Below, piece after piece: positions 17,968 through 26,183 of a stretch of DNA of 64,000 nucleotides; within the stretch, counting starts at the first letter, position 1, and every line of letters begins with the position of its first letter. Below the pieces are notes generated by a model. The model worked only from the letters and a program-made list of their open reading frames with translations, made no database searches and was not told the origin of the DNA. The DNA lies in NCBI RefSeq assembly GCF_039655745.1, contig NZ_JBBYXI010000001.1, forward strand, positions 496,001-560,000, written 5' to 3'. Made by a program: the position numbers and the translations under genes. Origin of the DNA: Hohaiivirga grylli (lineage in GTDB: Bacteria; Pseudomonadota; Alphaproteobacteria; Rhizobiales; Beijerinckiaceae).

Positions 17968-19050
17968 TTAAAGACCGTGAATGAAGCGCTCTTTATTTTC
18001 GGCTTCTTCACTGGTGAGATATCCTAAATTAACATTGAAAGAGGCTGTTTGATGCCCTGCAAGGGTACGTACATTGCCCTTTTTCTTCTCCCTGACATAG
18101 CCTTCCGGCTCACAGGTTGAGGGCAGTGCAAAAGCCGCAACCTTCTGGTCACTATTGGCTAACACCCAGCGGACAGTATGAGAGAAGGCTTTCGTATCAT
18201 ACGAGATTGCGAAAGCATCCCCTTCTTTTCTGCGCATCATCAAGTGTGTCAGACCTTTAGTATCTGTCTTGAGATTACGAATATAAAACACCTGCTCGGG
18301 ATCATACCGCTCTGGTTCATCCAGAACTTCCATGGCATCAGGCGAATTTGCCAGCTGGTCAATAAATTCCAGAAGCTCAGGTGTCGGGACAACGTGGCCT
18401 GGAATGGCCTGCCGGACAACAGTATCTGTGCTGGAATAAGATGTCGGCTGAATGATCTTTGCGCCTTCACAGAAAGCGAAATTGACATGACACATGTACA
18501 TCAGGCTCATGGGAGCAGCTGACAGGTTGGTGACGCCGATACCAATATCAAACAAAGTGTTGTCTGGACGAAGGATGACCCGGGGCTTTGCCAGATAATG
18601 AGCGCCAAAGCCCATGGCATATTCATATTCACCCGTAATGGCCATCCATGGCCCTTGCGCATCTTCGCCAAAACTCAGTCCGGCTTTCTGGAGAGCCGCG
18701 CATGGCATTTCACCATGAAGTGGGTGCGTATCTTCCGGAGTTGGAGTACCGTTGGCAAGCAGACCACTATGGAAAGCAAAACAGCCATAGGTTCCGGCAA
18801 TGTCTGAGGCAGGGCGCGGCATCGGAAAGATGTTTGCCATTGTCAGATCAACACCATCGAAAACGGCATCCCAAATCATCTGCCCGTAGTATGGCAGTAC
18901 AACGAGATGGCCGCGGTTATTCGATATGCGGATGGCTTCGATCCCCGTATCATAACGGAAGACATCGGCTGTCATTCCCGCAAAGGAAGCAACCCGGCGT
19001 TCCTTTTCGCAGAAGAATGATTTCAGCAATGCAATATCAACAATCTGCAT
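17968..19050 (-). CDS. DUF4432 / aldose 1-epimerase-like protein
   Basis: 360 residues with the layout of the DUF4432 branch of the galactose-mutarotase-like fold: GHLVVLPYYGQMIWDAVFDG, GCFAFHSGLLANG, THPLHGEMPCA and YMCHVNFAF. The conserved histidines (His116 in HPLHGE region and His188 in MCHVNF) match the places of mutarotase active-site residues. Such proteins are thought to interconvert anomers or to act on sugar derivatives. It sits 24 bp before the kinase and 26 bp after the permease, inside the sugar operon. A mutarotase beside a deoxyribokinase and DeoC parallels the Salmonella deoxyribose genes, where DeoX/DeoM plays this part (family knowledge). Confidence 0.8.
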   Translation of the reverse strand: MQIVDIALLKSFFCEKERRVASFAGMTADVFRYDTGIEAIRISNNRGHLVVLPYYGQMIWDAVFDGVDLTMANIFPMPRPASDIAGTYGCFAFHSGLLANGTPTPEDTHPLHGEMPCAALQKAGLSFGEDAQGPWMAITGEYEYAMGFGAHYLAKPRVILRPDNTLFDIGIGVTNLSAAPMSLMYMCHVNFAFCEGAKIIQPTSYSSTDTVVRQAIPGHVVPTPELLEFIDQLANSPDAMEVLDEPERYDPEQVFYIRNLKTDTKGLTHLMMRRKEGDAFAISYDTKAFSHTVRWVLANSDQKVAAFALPSTCEPEGYVREKKKGNVRTLAGHQTASFNVNLGYLTSEEAENKERFIHGL

Positions 19051-19075
19051 ATCTGCCTCCTTATGGAATGATGCC

Positions 19076-20110
19076 TTACCGCTTGTGGTTGCGTAATGCG
19101 TTCAATGCAATGACCAATAGCAGAAAGGCACCCCAGATAAAGTCAATCAGGTGGTTACTGAAGCGAAGCATCTGGAAACCGCTCGACAGGAACATCAAAG
19201 CGACAACGGCAATACTGACACCAAGAACTGTTCCGCGACCACCGGCCGGGTTTGTGCCACCAAGAACCGCAATCAGGACAGCCTGTAACAGATAGGAGAC
19301 GCCATAGTCAGATTTGGCTGCGCTGACACGGGCTGAGAGCATAATCCCGGCAATCGAAGCCAGAACACCAGTCAGCATGTAGGAATAGAACGTCATACGC
19401 ACTGTCCGAAGCCCCGCAAATACAGCCGCTTTCGGATTACTTCCGATCAGCATCAGGCTGACACCAATTGCCGTGCGGGAGAGCATGAAGGCGACGAGGC
19501 AGGCAATAACAAGGAAGATGGCGAAGGGGATGGCCAGGTCATAATAATCCGGCAGGCCAACGAGCGACCCAAGAGGAATCTTGCCGTTGCCGATTGCACC
19601 CCACAGAGCTGGGAAGCCAATAATAGCCGGGCCACCTGTCAATACGACAGCGAGACCCGTCATAAGATAGCCGGAGCCAAGTGTTGTCAGGATTGGAGTG
19701 ATCTTCAGGCGTGTAATGAGCAGGCCGTTGAAAGCACCGGCGCATACACCCGTTGTCAGTGCGATCAGAATACCAATAGAGACACGGAAGAGCTCTGCCC
19801 CAAAAGTGACAGCCTCACCCGGCATAGGCGCTGTACGCTGGAAATAGACACCTGCTAGAATGCCCGCCAGATTGGCAACAGCAATAACCGAGAGGTCAAT
19901 GCCCCCGGTCAGCATCGCGATCATCATGGCGATGGATAACAGGCCCAGTTCCGGGAACATGAATGTAATGGATTCAATATTACCCGGGCGTAGGAATCGG
20001 TAATCGGTGGCATAGGCCATTGTAACGATAATCAGAACCGTCAGCAGAAGCAGCATCAGGATATTGTCGTTGCGGTCCATGAAGCGCCGCATGTCGAATT
20101 TGGATGTCAT
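19076..20110 (-). CDS. Sugar ABC transporter permease 2 (RbsC/LsrD type)
   Basis: 344 residues, mostly hydrophobic, with about 8-10 membrane helices and the sugar-permease blocks MLTGGIDLSV (about 65-74) and NPAGGRGTVLG (near 290). It belongs to the branched-chain/ribose permease family that forms the membrane channel of CUT2-type sugar importers. It overlaps the start of its region with the partner permease by 4 nt (ATGA arrangement at 20107-20110), a sign of translational coupling. Two different permeases in one operon imply a heterodimeric channel, as in the Lsr and rhamnose importers. Confidence 0.9.
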   Translation of the reverse strand: MTSKFDMRRFMDRNDNILMLLLLTVLIIVTMAYATDYRFLRPGNIESITFMFPELGLLSIAMMIAMLTGGIDLSVIAVANLAGILAGVYFQRTAPMPGEAVTFGAELFRVSIGILIALTTGVCAGAFNGLLITRLKITPILTTLGSGYLMTGLAVVLTGGPAIIGFPALWGAIGNGKIPLGSLVGLPDYYDLAIPFAIFLVIACLVAFMLSRTAIGVSLMLIGSNPKAAVFAGLRTVRMTFYSYMLTGVLASIAGIMLSARVSAAKSDYGVSYLLQAVLIAVLGGTNPAGGRGTVLGVSIAVVALMFLSSGFQMLRFSNHLIDFIWGAFLLLVIALNALRNHKR

Positions 20111-21135
20111 GACAATCTCCCAATGCCTGCGCGGCTCTTATAATCACGCCATGCTGAAATGGCTGCCGCAAGTAAGACGATCACACCAATGACAACACGT
20201 TGCCATGTGGTTGGGATGCCCATGATGATGAGAGAGTTCTGAACCATAACAAACATGAAAACGCCAAGAACAGTACCAAGAACAGAACCATAGCCACCGA
20301 AGATGCTTGCGCCGCCAAGGACGACTGCAGCAATAACCTGCATGTCATATCCGCCGAAGACGCGCGGGTCGGCCTGCCAGTTCATGGCGGCATAGAGTAA
20401 ACCTGCAAAACCTGCGAGAGCGCCGGCGGTGCAATAAATGAAGTAGGTTGTGCGACGGGTATTGAACCCGACACGTTTTGCGGCTTCCCCATCACCACCG
20501 AGTGCATAAACACTGCGGCCCATCATGGTATATTTCAGGACGCAATGAATTACGACTGCGAGTAGTGCATAGATCAGAACCATTGCTGTCAGGCTTGATG
20601 TTGTGCCATCGGCTTTGGTCAGAGTGAGCATATTGGCACTGGCAAAATTCATCAGTGATTTCGGCATCTCGCCAATGTTAACGATGCTGGTGCCGACAAT
20701 ACCAAGCAGAAGTCCGCGAACAACGCTTGCCATACCAAGGGTAACAATCAGTGGAATGGCTTTAAAGGTATGAATGACGAATGCATTGGCCGCGCCACAG
20801 ATCAGGCCAATACCGGCTGAGAGTGCGAAGGCGACAAAGACCGGAACATCACCAATATAGATGATGAAGTTCGGGTCTGACATGCTTTTGATGGTCAGGT
20901 ACATTCCAGCGACGGCAAAAGCCGGGAAGGAGACATCAATGCCTCCTGAGATCATGACCAGCAAGACGCCAAGAGCCATGATACCAAGAATGATATTTGA
21001 CCGGAGCAGGCTGAACAGATTATCGAGCTGCCAGAAGGCAGGATTGATAAATCCGATTACCAGCATTGCAAGAATGAGAATGAGGGCAATGGCCGTCTCA
21101 GAGCGGCGCAGGAGCCTGAAAGACGCAGTCTTCAT
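20107..21135 (-). CDS. Sugar ABC transporter permease 1 (RbsC/LsrC type)
   Basis: 342 residues with multiple membrane helices. The typical sugar-permease blocks are present: MISGGIDVSFPAF (about 61-73), VRGLLLGIVGTS, and VVLGGASIFGGYGSVLGTVLG near residue 270. It overlaps both neighbours by 4 nt (the ATPase gene stop and the second permease start), so translation of the three should be coupled. Together with its partner it forms the transmembrane part of the CUT2-type importer in this cluster. Confidence 0.9.
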   Translation of the reverse strand: MKTASFRLLRRSETAIALILILAMLVIGFINPAFWQLDNLFSLLRSNIILGIMALGVLLVMISGGIDVSFPAFAVAGMYLTIKSMSDPNFIIYIGDVPVFVAFALSAGIGLICGAANAFVIHTFKAIPLIVTLGMASVVRGLLLGIVGTSIVNIGEMPKSLMNFASANMLTLTKADGTTSSLTAMVLIYALLAVVIHCVLKYTMMGRSVYALGGDGEAAKRVGFNTRRTTYFIYCTAGALAGFAGLLYAAMNWQADPRVFGGYDMQVIAAVVLGGASIFGGYGSVLGTVLGVFMFVMVQNSLIIMGIPTTWQRVVIGVIVLLAAAISAWRDYKSRAGIGRLS

Positions 21136-22628
21136 TGCAGTTCCTTCAGCTTATCGTTGATGTGGTCTTCGGATGTTTCCTCTGTCTGGAAACAATCAAC
21201 GAATTGACCCTTATGCATGAGAATGATGCGGTTGCAGTTCTGGACAAGCTCCAGAACATCATCAGAAATCATCAATACAGCCAAGCCATTATTGACGGCG
21301 AGCTCTCTGATTTTCTTATGAATTTCTGCCTTTGAACCAATATCGACGCCAACTGTCGGACCATTGAGGATCAGCACCTTGGCACCTGTGAGGAACCAGC
21401 GTGAAAGAACCACGCGCTGCTGATTGCCTCCTGAGAGCTGCCCAACGATTTTCTCGCCGGTTGGTGTTGCAATCTGCAGGGTTTTGATCATGTCCTCGGT
21501 CCAGCCAGCGGCTTTATTCTGATCAATGACAATGTTCTTTGCCAGTTCTTCATAGGAAGTGGCGAGAATATTCCGGTTAATGGACTGGGTGAGGAACAGA
21601 CCTTCCGTCAGGCGATCTTCCGGAACATAGGCAATGCCTTCAGCAATGGCTTTCTGTATTGAACCGAGATCAGCTTTCTTGCCGTCAATAAAGACGTTGC
21701 CCGAAATATTCGGAACCATACCGAACAGTGACAGGGCAAGAGCTGTACGGCCTGAACCGAGTAATCCGGAAAGGCCAACGATTTCGCCCGGGCCTATTTC
21801 CAGATCAACATTGTCGAGATAACCCGGCAGGCAGAGCTTTTCAACTTTGAGACGTGGCTGAACGCCTTCCTGGTGCTGCCACTGGTAGCCTTCGAAATGC
21901 ACATCCTGCCCGGTCATGTGTCGGATGATGGCGAATTCATCAAAGTCTTTGGCTTCGCCTTCAGCAACTTTCTTGCCGTTGCGTAAAATTGTAATGTGCT
22001 CGCTGATTTCGAGCATCTCACGCATTTTGTGACTGACGAACAGAACCGTAATACCACGTGCCTGAATGTCTTTCACAATGCGGAAAAGGGTTTCAACTTC
22101 CTTGCTGGTCAAGGCTGTTGTTGGCTCATCCATAATGATGAGGCGTGCATCTGATAAGAGAGCACGGGCAATAGCAACAAGCTGCTTGCCAGAAGTTGGA
22201 AGACTGGAGACTTCTGCGTCGAGATCAATATCAACATTCAGTCTTTCAAGAACCTGACGGGCCAGCTCGCGGGAGCGGCGCCAGTTGACCAGTTTCCTGT
22301 TTTCACGCAGGGAGACGTTCATTGTCAGGTTTTCAGCTACGGTCAGATTACCGAAGAGGGAGAAATCCTGATAAATAACCTGAATGCCCTTGCGGATTGC
22401 CATAATTGGCGTCAGCTGGGAAATTGGTTCTCCATCAATGAAGATTTCGCCAGCATCCGGTGTATAGATGCCGGACATGACTTTAATAATCGTTGACTTG
22501 CCTGAGCCGTTTTCACCCGCAAGGCAGTGAATTTCACCTTTGCGCAAAGTCAATGAAACACCGTCGAGAGCCCGAACTCCCGAGAAATGTTTCTCGATAT
22601 TTTTCAGTTCAATAAAGACGTCAGACAT
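21132..22628 (-). CDS. Sugar ABC transporter ATP-binding protein (CUT2 type, two ABC domains)
   Basis: 498 residues made of two tandem ATPase domains. The first has a full Walker A (GENGSGKST) and Walker B (LIIMDEPTTALT), but its signature is LPTSGKQ, not LSGGQ. The second has the degenerate Walker A GLLGSGRTA usual for CUT2 ATPases, the signature LSGGNQQ, and GPTVGVDIGS where the Walker B glutamate is replaced (NGPT). This asymmetry is normal for RbsA/LsrA-like proteins. It powers uptake through the two permeases encoded immediately downstream, with which it overlaps by 4 nt. It is separated from the binding-protein gene by 91 bp containing a stable hairpin. Confidence 0.92.
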   Translation of the reverse strand: MSDVFIELKNIEKHFSGVRALDGVSLTLRKGEIHCLAGENGSGKSTIIKVMSGIYTPDAGEIFIDGEPISQLTPIMAIRKGIQVIYQDFSLFGNLTVAENLTMNVSLRENRKLVNWRRSRELARQVLERLNVDIDLDAEVSSLPTSGKQLVAIARALLSDARLIIMDEPTTALTSKEVETLFRIVKDIQARGITVLFVSHKMREMLEISEHITILRNGKKVAEGEAKDFDEFAIIRHMTGQDVHFEGYQWQHQEGVQPRLKVEKLCLPGYLDNVDLEIGPGEIVGLSGLLGSGRTALALSLFGMVPNISGNVFIDGKKADLGSIQKAIAEGIAYVPEDRLTEGLFLTQSINRNILATSYEELAKNIVIDQNKAAGWTEDMIKTLQIATPTGEKIVGQLSGGNQQRVVLSRWFLTGAKVLILNGPTVGVDIGSKAEIHKKIRELAVNNGLAVLMISDDVLELVQNCNRIILMHKGQFVDCFQTEETSEDHINDKLKELQ

Positions 22629-22684
22629 GCAACCCCAGTCTCGCCTGGCTTACTTTTCAGCAAGCATTGCTATTCTATGCGAAA

Positions 22685-22705
22685 GGGAGGCCTTGCGGGC
22701 CTCCC
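22685..22705 (-). repeat. Intercistronic stem-loop between binding protein and ATPase genes
   Basis: Perfect 8-bp stem GGGAGGCC (22685-22692) and GGCCTCCC (22698-22705), loop TTGCG, placed 15 nt after the binding-protein stop. No long T run follows on the minus strand (CTTTCGC). Such hairpins usually protect the upstream mRNA or cause partial termination, which would raise binding protein over membrane components. Confidence 0.65.
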
Positions 22706-22719
22706 ACCGCCTTTTAAAA

Positions 22720-23772
22720 TCAGAAGTTATATTCGTCCATGTTTTCTTTTGTAACGCCAACCCAACCCTGTCCATAAAGGATATTGGTTGCAGCACCTTC
22801 CGGAGCTGACAGGCTGGTATAACCTGGCAATCCAAGATCAAGACCTGGCTTGAACTCAGCTGTTTTCTTTTCCAGAGCCATAACAGCCAGAACGTTCATG
22901 GCATAACCGGCAACAGCAGGATCCCAGAACTGAATGTACTGGATGTCACCCTTCTTGAGGTATTCGCCAGCAACAGAAACAAGACCTGTACCGGAGAAGA
23001 ACAGCTTGCCCTGCAGGCCACGTTCTGCGATCAGGCGGCCTGCACCTGCGGATGTTGGCATTGGACCACCAATGATACCCTTCAGATCAGGATGTGCTGT
23101 GAGAACTTCCTTGAGTTTGGTGTAGTCAGTATTGGCATCGTCATAAGTTTCAAGACGACCGGCAACCTGTTCCATTTTTGGGAAGTTCTTCTTCTGGTAC
23201 TCGACGGCACCATCAATCCATTCCATCTGGGATTTGGACGTCAGGCTACCAACGGTTGTCGCATATTTGCCTTCACCGCCTGTCTGCTTACCGAGAACTT
23301 CCATGAGCTTGGCGCCATAAGCCTTGTTATCAAAAGCTTCGAGGATGTAGTCGGCATTCTTGATGTTTGAAGCTTCGTGGGCGATGACAACAATGCCACG
23401 ATCACGGGCCTTCTTGAGCACAGGCTCAACAGCTTCAACAGAGAATGGAACGATTGTGATAGCATCAACGCCCTGAGCAATGAGGTTTTCGACCAGTTGA
23501 ACCTGTGCCGCAGCATCAGCCTGACTTGGGCCAACCATCCATGTGTCATGGCCTGTATCTTTACCAAACTGATCAACACCGGCACGCATCCGGTCAAACC
23601 AGGCAATACCATCAACCTTAACAACTGTGGCAATGACATATTTCTTGCCAGTTGTCTGGGCAGAAATTGCAGGGCTGACCTTGCTGACATCAACAGGGCC
23701 GTTTTCTGCTGCTATAGCAGGTGCAGCCCCAAGTGTGAGGGCCATTGATAGCAACGTTAGAATTTTCTTCAT
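22720..23772 (-). CDS. Periplasmic sugar-binding protein (LsrB/RhaS-like)
   Basis: 350 residues with a Sec signal peptide (1-21, cleavage after AIA). The mature protein has the ribose/autoinducer-2 binding fold: IATVVKVDGIAWFDRMRAGVDQF, QVQLVENLIAQGVDAITIVPF, GIIGGPMPTSAGAGRLIAERG and WDPAVAGYAMN. By general pattern it is closest to the LsrB and rhamnose-binding branch. It delivers substrate to the importer encoded downstream. LsrB-like sequence does not prove AI-2 transport: no LsrK, LsrF or LsrG is here, and the catabolic genes point to a deoxypentose. The ligand needs a binding test. Confidence 0.9.
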   Translation of the reverse strand: MKKILTLLSMALTLGAAPAIAAENGPVDVSKVSPAISAQTTGKKYVIATVVKVDGIAWFDRMRAGVDQFGKDTGHDTWMVGPSQADAAAQVQLVENLIAQGVDAITIVPFSVEAVEPVLKKARDRGIVVIAHEASNIKNADYILEAFDNKAYGAKLMEVLGKQTGGEGKYATTVGSLTSKSQMEWIDGAVEYQKKNFPKMEQVAGRLETYDDANTDYTKLKEVLTAHPDLKGIIGGPMPTSAGAGRLIAERGLQGKLFFSGTGLVSVAGEYLKKGDIQYIQFWDPAVAGYAMNVLAVMALEKKTAEFKPGLDLGLPGYTSLSAPEGAATNILYGQGWVGVTKENMDEYNF

Positions 23773-23869
23773 GATCCTACTCCGAGATCCGCTTGGAGAA
23801 ATTGCTTGGGTTTGTTTACTGATACCGTTGTCCGGCTCTTTTTCTAAAAGCTTCCTGTATTGATATCAA

Positions 23870-24544
23870 TCAGTTCGAGGTGACAATCGCAATGCTGGAG
23901 CTTGCTCCGATGCGAGAGGCGCCTGCCTTAATCATTGTTATGGCGTCCTGATAGGTTCTGACACCGCCAGAGGCTTTTACACCCATTTCAGGGCCAACAG
24001 TTGCCCGCATGAGAGCAACATCGCTTGCTGTTGCGCCGCCTGTACTGAAGCCGGTGGATGTCTTTACATAATCCGCACCAGCTTCTTTTGAGAGGGCGCA
24101 TGCAATTTTCTTCTCTTCGTCTGAGAGAAGGCATGTTTCGATGATCACTTTTAGAAGGGCAGTGCCACAGGCTTTTTTAACTTGGGCGATATCTGACCGG
24201 ATGAAGTCATAATCGCCGTCTTTCAATGCACCAACCTCAATGACCATATCAATTTCGTTGGCACCCGCCGAGACGGCCCATGCTGCTTCATTTGCTTTCA
24301 GCTCTGTTGGAATGGTGCCGAGAGGAAAGCCGATAACAGAACATGTTTTTACGGTGCTGCCCTTCAGGTTTTTGGCAACAAGAGGCACATAGAAAGGATT
24401 AACGCAAACAGAGAAGAAGCCATATTCGATTGCTTCATGACAATAGCGCTCAACCTCTTCTTTTCTGGCGTCTGCACGCAAAATCGTGTGGTCAATGTAA
24501 GAAGCAAGCTCGCTTGGCGAAAACTCGGTAGCACTGTTGGACAT
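23870..24544 (-). CDS. deoC: Deoxyribose-phosphate aldolase
   Basis: 224 residues from the ATG at 24544, which has a good ribosome site (AAGGA); a GTG 21 nt upstream is the only nearby alternative. It cleaves 2-deoxy-D-ribose-5-phosphate to glyceraldehyde-3-phosphate and acetaldehyde. Class I aldolase residues are intact: Asp99 (NEIDMVIEVG), Schiff-base Lys161 in DYVKTSTGF and Lys190 in GVKASGG. The length matches the short bacterial form. It is the first gene of the leftward sugar operon, directly behind the divergent promoter with the palindromic sites at 24588-24628. Its place here, with a kinase and importer rather than with nucleoside phosphorylases, suggests use of free deoxyribose. Confidence 0.95.
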   Translation of the reverse strand: MSNSATEFSPSELASYIDHTILRADARKEEVERYCHEAIEYGFFSVCVNPFYVPLVAKNLKGSTVKTCSVIGFPLGTIPTELKANEAAWAVSAGANEIDMVIEVGALKDGDYDFIRSDIAQVKKACGTALLKVIIETCLLSDEEKKIACALSKEAGADYVKTSTGFSTGGATASDVALMRATVGPEMGVKASGGVRTYQDAITMIKAGASRIGASSSIAIVTSN

Positions 24545-24587
24545 TTCGTCCTTCCTTCCACACACAAAAAAGAGTTGCTGTTATAAA

Positions 24588-24628
24588 AATGTTACAATAA
24601 TAACATTATTTGTTATGAAAGTTTCATA
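24588..24628. promoter_or_regulatory. Candidate DeoR-family operator (two palindromes) between deoC and deoR
   Basis: Two inverted repeats lie side by side in the divergent promoter: AATGTTA (24588-24594) with TAACATT (24601-24607), and the perfect 15-nt palindrome TATGAAAGTTTCATA (24614-24628). The surrounding DNA is AT-rich. Their position 44-84 bp before deoC and 77-117 bp before the regulator start suits control of both directions. Binding by the adjacent regulator is inferred. Confidence 0.6.
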
Positions 24629-24704
24629 CTTTATGAGGTTATGTCAAGGCTTTATGGTCTGCTAAACAGGAATAAAGCTGTCGAATGTCAGGGGAGAAGA
24701 ACAG

Positions 24705-25493
24705 GTGAAGCTGTCTTTAGAGAAAAAAAGAAAGCGTCTGCAAACTCTCGCATGGGCTGTGGCTCAAAAGGGGCCTGTTCATTTAAAAGATGCGGCACGT
24801 TTATTAGACGTTTCAGAAATGACGGTTAGACGTGACCTTGTTGATACTGATGCCGACCTGGCTTATCTTGGCGGGTATATTGTCGCAGCGGATGCAGTCA
24901 CCGCGAACGTCAATTACAACTTCAGAAAAGAAGCTGATCGACAAGCTGTTCAGAAGGAGCAGGCCTGTCTTGAAGCGATAAAGCTTATTGAAGAAGATGA
25001 CGTTCTGTTTATCGATTGCGGAACAACAACGCCTTATCTTGCACGCCTCATTCCTAATGATAAACGGCTTACGGTTGTTTGTTATTCTTTGAATATCGCA
25101 GATATTTTAAGCCGTAAAAATAATGTGCGTCTTGTTCTGCTTGGCGGGTACTATCATGCTGCATCCGCAACGTTTTCAAGTGATGAAGCCTTAAAATCTC
25201 TGGGAAAGATTCATATTGGAAAGGCCTTCATAACGGCAGGTGGCATTCATATGGAAAAGGGTATCAGCTGCTCACATTTTCATGAAGTGACAATTAAACA
25301 GGCTGCAATTACCAATGCTTTGAAGAAATATGTTATTGTTGATTCAAGTAAATTTGGAAAAGTTAAGCTAGCGCATTTTGCAGATCTTAAATCTTTTGAA
25401 GCCGTAATTACGGACCCAGGTATCTCAGCCGGTAATGCGCAGGAAATTAAGCGACTTGGCTCGAAGGTTCTGTGTGGTCCCCCGATACGTTAA
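24705..25493 (+). CDS. DeoR-family transcriptional regulator of the sugar cluster
   Basis: 262 residues starting with GTG at 24705, 9 nt after GGGGAG. The N-terminal helix-turn-helix (about 18-55; LKDAARLLDVSEMTVRRDLVD) is of DeoR type, and the remainder is the sugar-phosphate-sensing DeoRC domain with VLFIDCGTTTPYLA (about 95-108), TVVCYSLNIA and KAFITAGGIH. The proteins usually repress and release DNA when they bind a phosphorylated sugar. It is divergent from deoC and the importer operon. I infer that it represses them and itself, with deoxyribose-5-phosphate as the likely inducer. Confidence 0.93.
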   Translation: MKLSLEKKRKRLQTLAWAVAQKGPVHLKDAARLLDVSEMTVRRDLVDTDADLAYLGGYIVAADAVTANVNYNFRKEADRQAVQKEQACLEAIKLIEEDDVLFIDCGTTTPYLARLIPNDKRLTVVCYSLNIADILSRKNNVRLVLLGGYYHAASATFSSDEALKSLGKIHIGKAFITAGGIHMEKGISCSHFHEVTIKQAAITNALKKYVIVDSSKFGKVKLAHFADLKSFEAVITDPGISAGNAQEIKRLGSKVLCGPPIR

Positions 25494-25521
25494 ATGAGCA
25501 CCACACACTTTGACCTGCCGT

Positions 25522-25839
25522 TTAGCGTAACGTTCCAAGCTTGTTAAAATGCTCTGCCAGCAGATAATAGAATGTCAGTCGAGACTTATTGTGCTCAGCT
25601 TTCATTGTTTGGCAGACGAGTTTGATTGCATCATCTAAGCCCTCTGTTGGGAGAGCCAGTTTCTTTATGAGAAAGCTGTCTCGAACCCGGGCCCGCTCTT
25701 CAGGATCGGAGCAGGCTACATATCGGGCGTCGGCCTTACTAATAACCAGCTTGTAGGTTTTCTCCAAATACGCAACCGCTGCCTCATCAATAGGTGATTT
25801 TGCGTATTTTTTAATATCTGCCAGATGGTCGTTAGTCAT
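25522..25839 (-). CDS. DUF2853 family protein
   Basis: 105 residues from the ATG at 25839, chosen because GGAGG lies 7 nt before it; an upstream extension to 25944 would include part of a terminator and is not protein-like. The sequence (MTNDHLADIKKYAKSP, then a helical body ending LLAEHFNKLGTLR) fits the DUF2853 group of small helical proteins of alphaproteobacteria and bacteroidetes, for which I know no function. No membrane helix or signal peptide is visible. It converges with the DeoR gene 28 bp away, and its own promoter must lie in 25840-25920. Confidence 0.75.
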   Translation of the reverse strand: MTNDHLADIKKYAKSPIDEAAVAYLEKTYKLVISKADARYVACSDPEERARVRDSFLIKKLALPTEGLDDAIKLVCQTMKAEHNKSRLTFYYLLAEHFNKLGTLR

Positions 25840-25920
25840 TTCCATTCCTCCAGAGGGGCACTGTAGTATGGAAACGGCAAAGCTATTGAAATCGTTCCTT
25901 CGGTGAAGACAAAAATGAAT

Positions 25921-25982
25921 AAAAAAAAGCGTGGCCGTAGCCACGCTTTAAGTAAAGAGGGTCTCGCTGGAGCACCTCTGGG
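25921..25982 (-). ncRNA. Candidate small RNA B (about 62 nt) ending in a strong terminator
   Basis: On the minus strand a terminator hairpin (stem AAAGCGTGGC 25926-25935 with GCCACGCTTT 25940-25949, loop CGTA) ends in U8. It lies in a gene-free stretch upstream of the DUF2853 gene, so it must end something short. A second hairpin (AGAGG 25956-25960 with CCTCT 25975-25979) lies just before it. A weak promoter is possible (TTCAAT at 26016-26011 and TTAATA at 25993-25988, 17-nt spacer). The 5' end is estimated. I do not recognise the family. Confidence 0.45.
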
Positions 25983-26077
25983 GTCGCTATTAATCTGCCT
26001 TTCTTTTCGTATTGAATCAAATGGCAAATATGACGGGTATTGATTCATAATAGGGCTGATAAAAGTTGGGAGATTTC

Positions 26078-26148
26078 AAAAAAAAACGTGGCCGTTGATG
26101 ACCACGCTAAGGAGCCGACCCAATGTGGGGGTATAAGAAAGGTCGGAT
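26078..26148 (-). ncRNA. Candidate small RNA A (about 70 nt) with C-rich loop and terminator
   Basis: On the minus strand a promoter-like pair (TTGACA at 26183-26178, CATAAG at 26159-26154, 18-nt spacer) is followed by a 6-bp hairpin (CCGACC/GGTCGG, plus positions 26141-26146 and 26115-26120) with a 20-nt loop holding CCCCC. Then comes a terminator hairpin (CGTGG 26087-26091 with CCACG 26102-26106, extended by a wobble pair) with U9. Two stem-loops with an anti-Shine-Dalgarno-like loop is the plan of many rhizobial trans-acting sRNAs. Its terminator core resembles that of candidate B. Confidence 0.5.
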
Positions 26149-26183
26149 GCATACTTATGGAACTATTCGTTTGGTTTTGTCAA

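Noticed and set aside
22720..23772. Reading the sugar cluster as an Lsr (AI-2) system
   Set aside because: The binding protein is LsrB-like in general pattern, but LsrK, LsrF, LsrG and LsrR are missing, and DeoC with a PfkB kinase indicates pentose breakdown.
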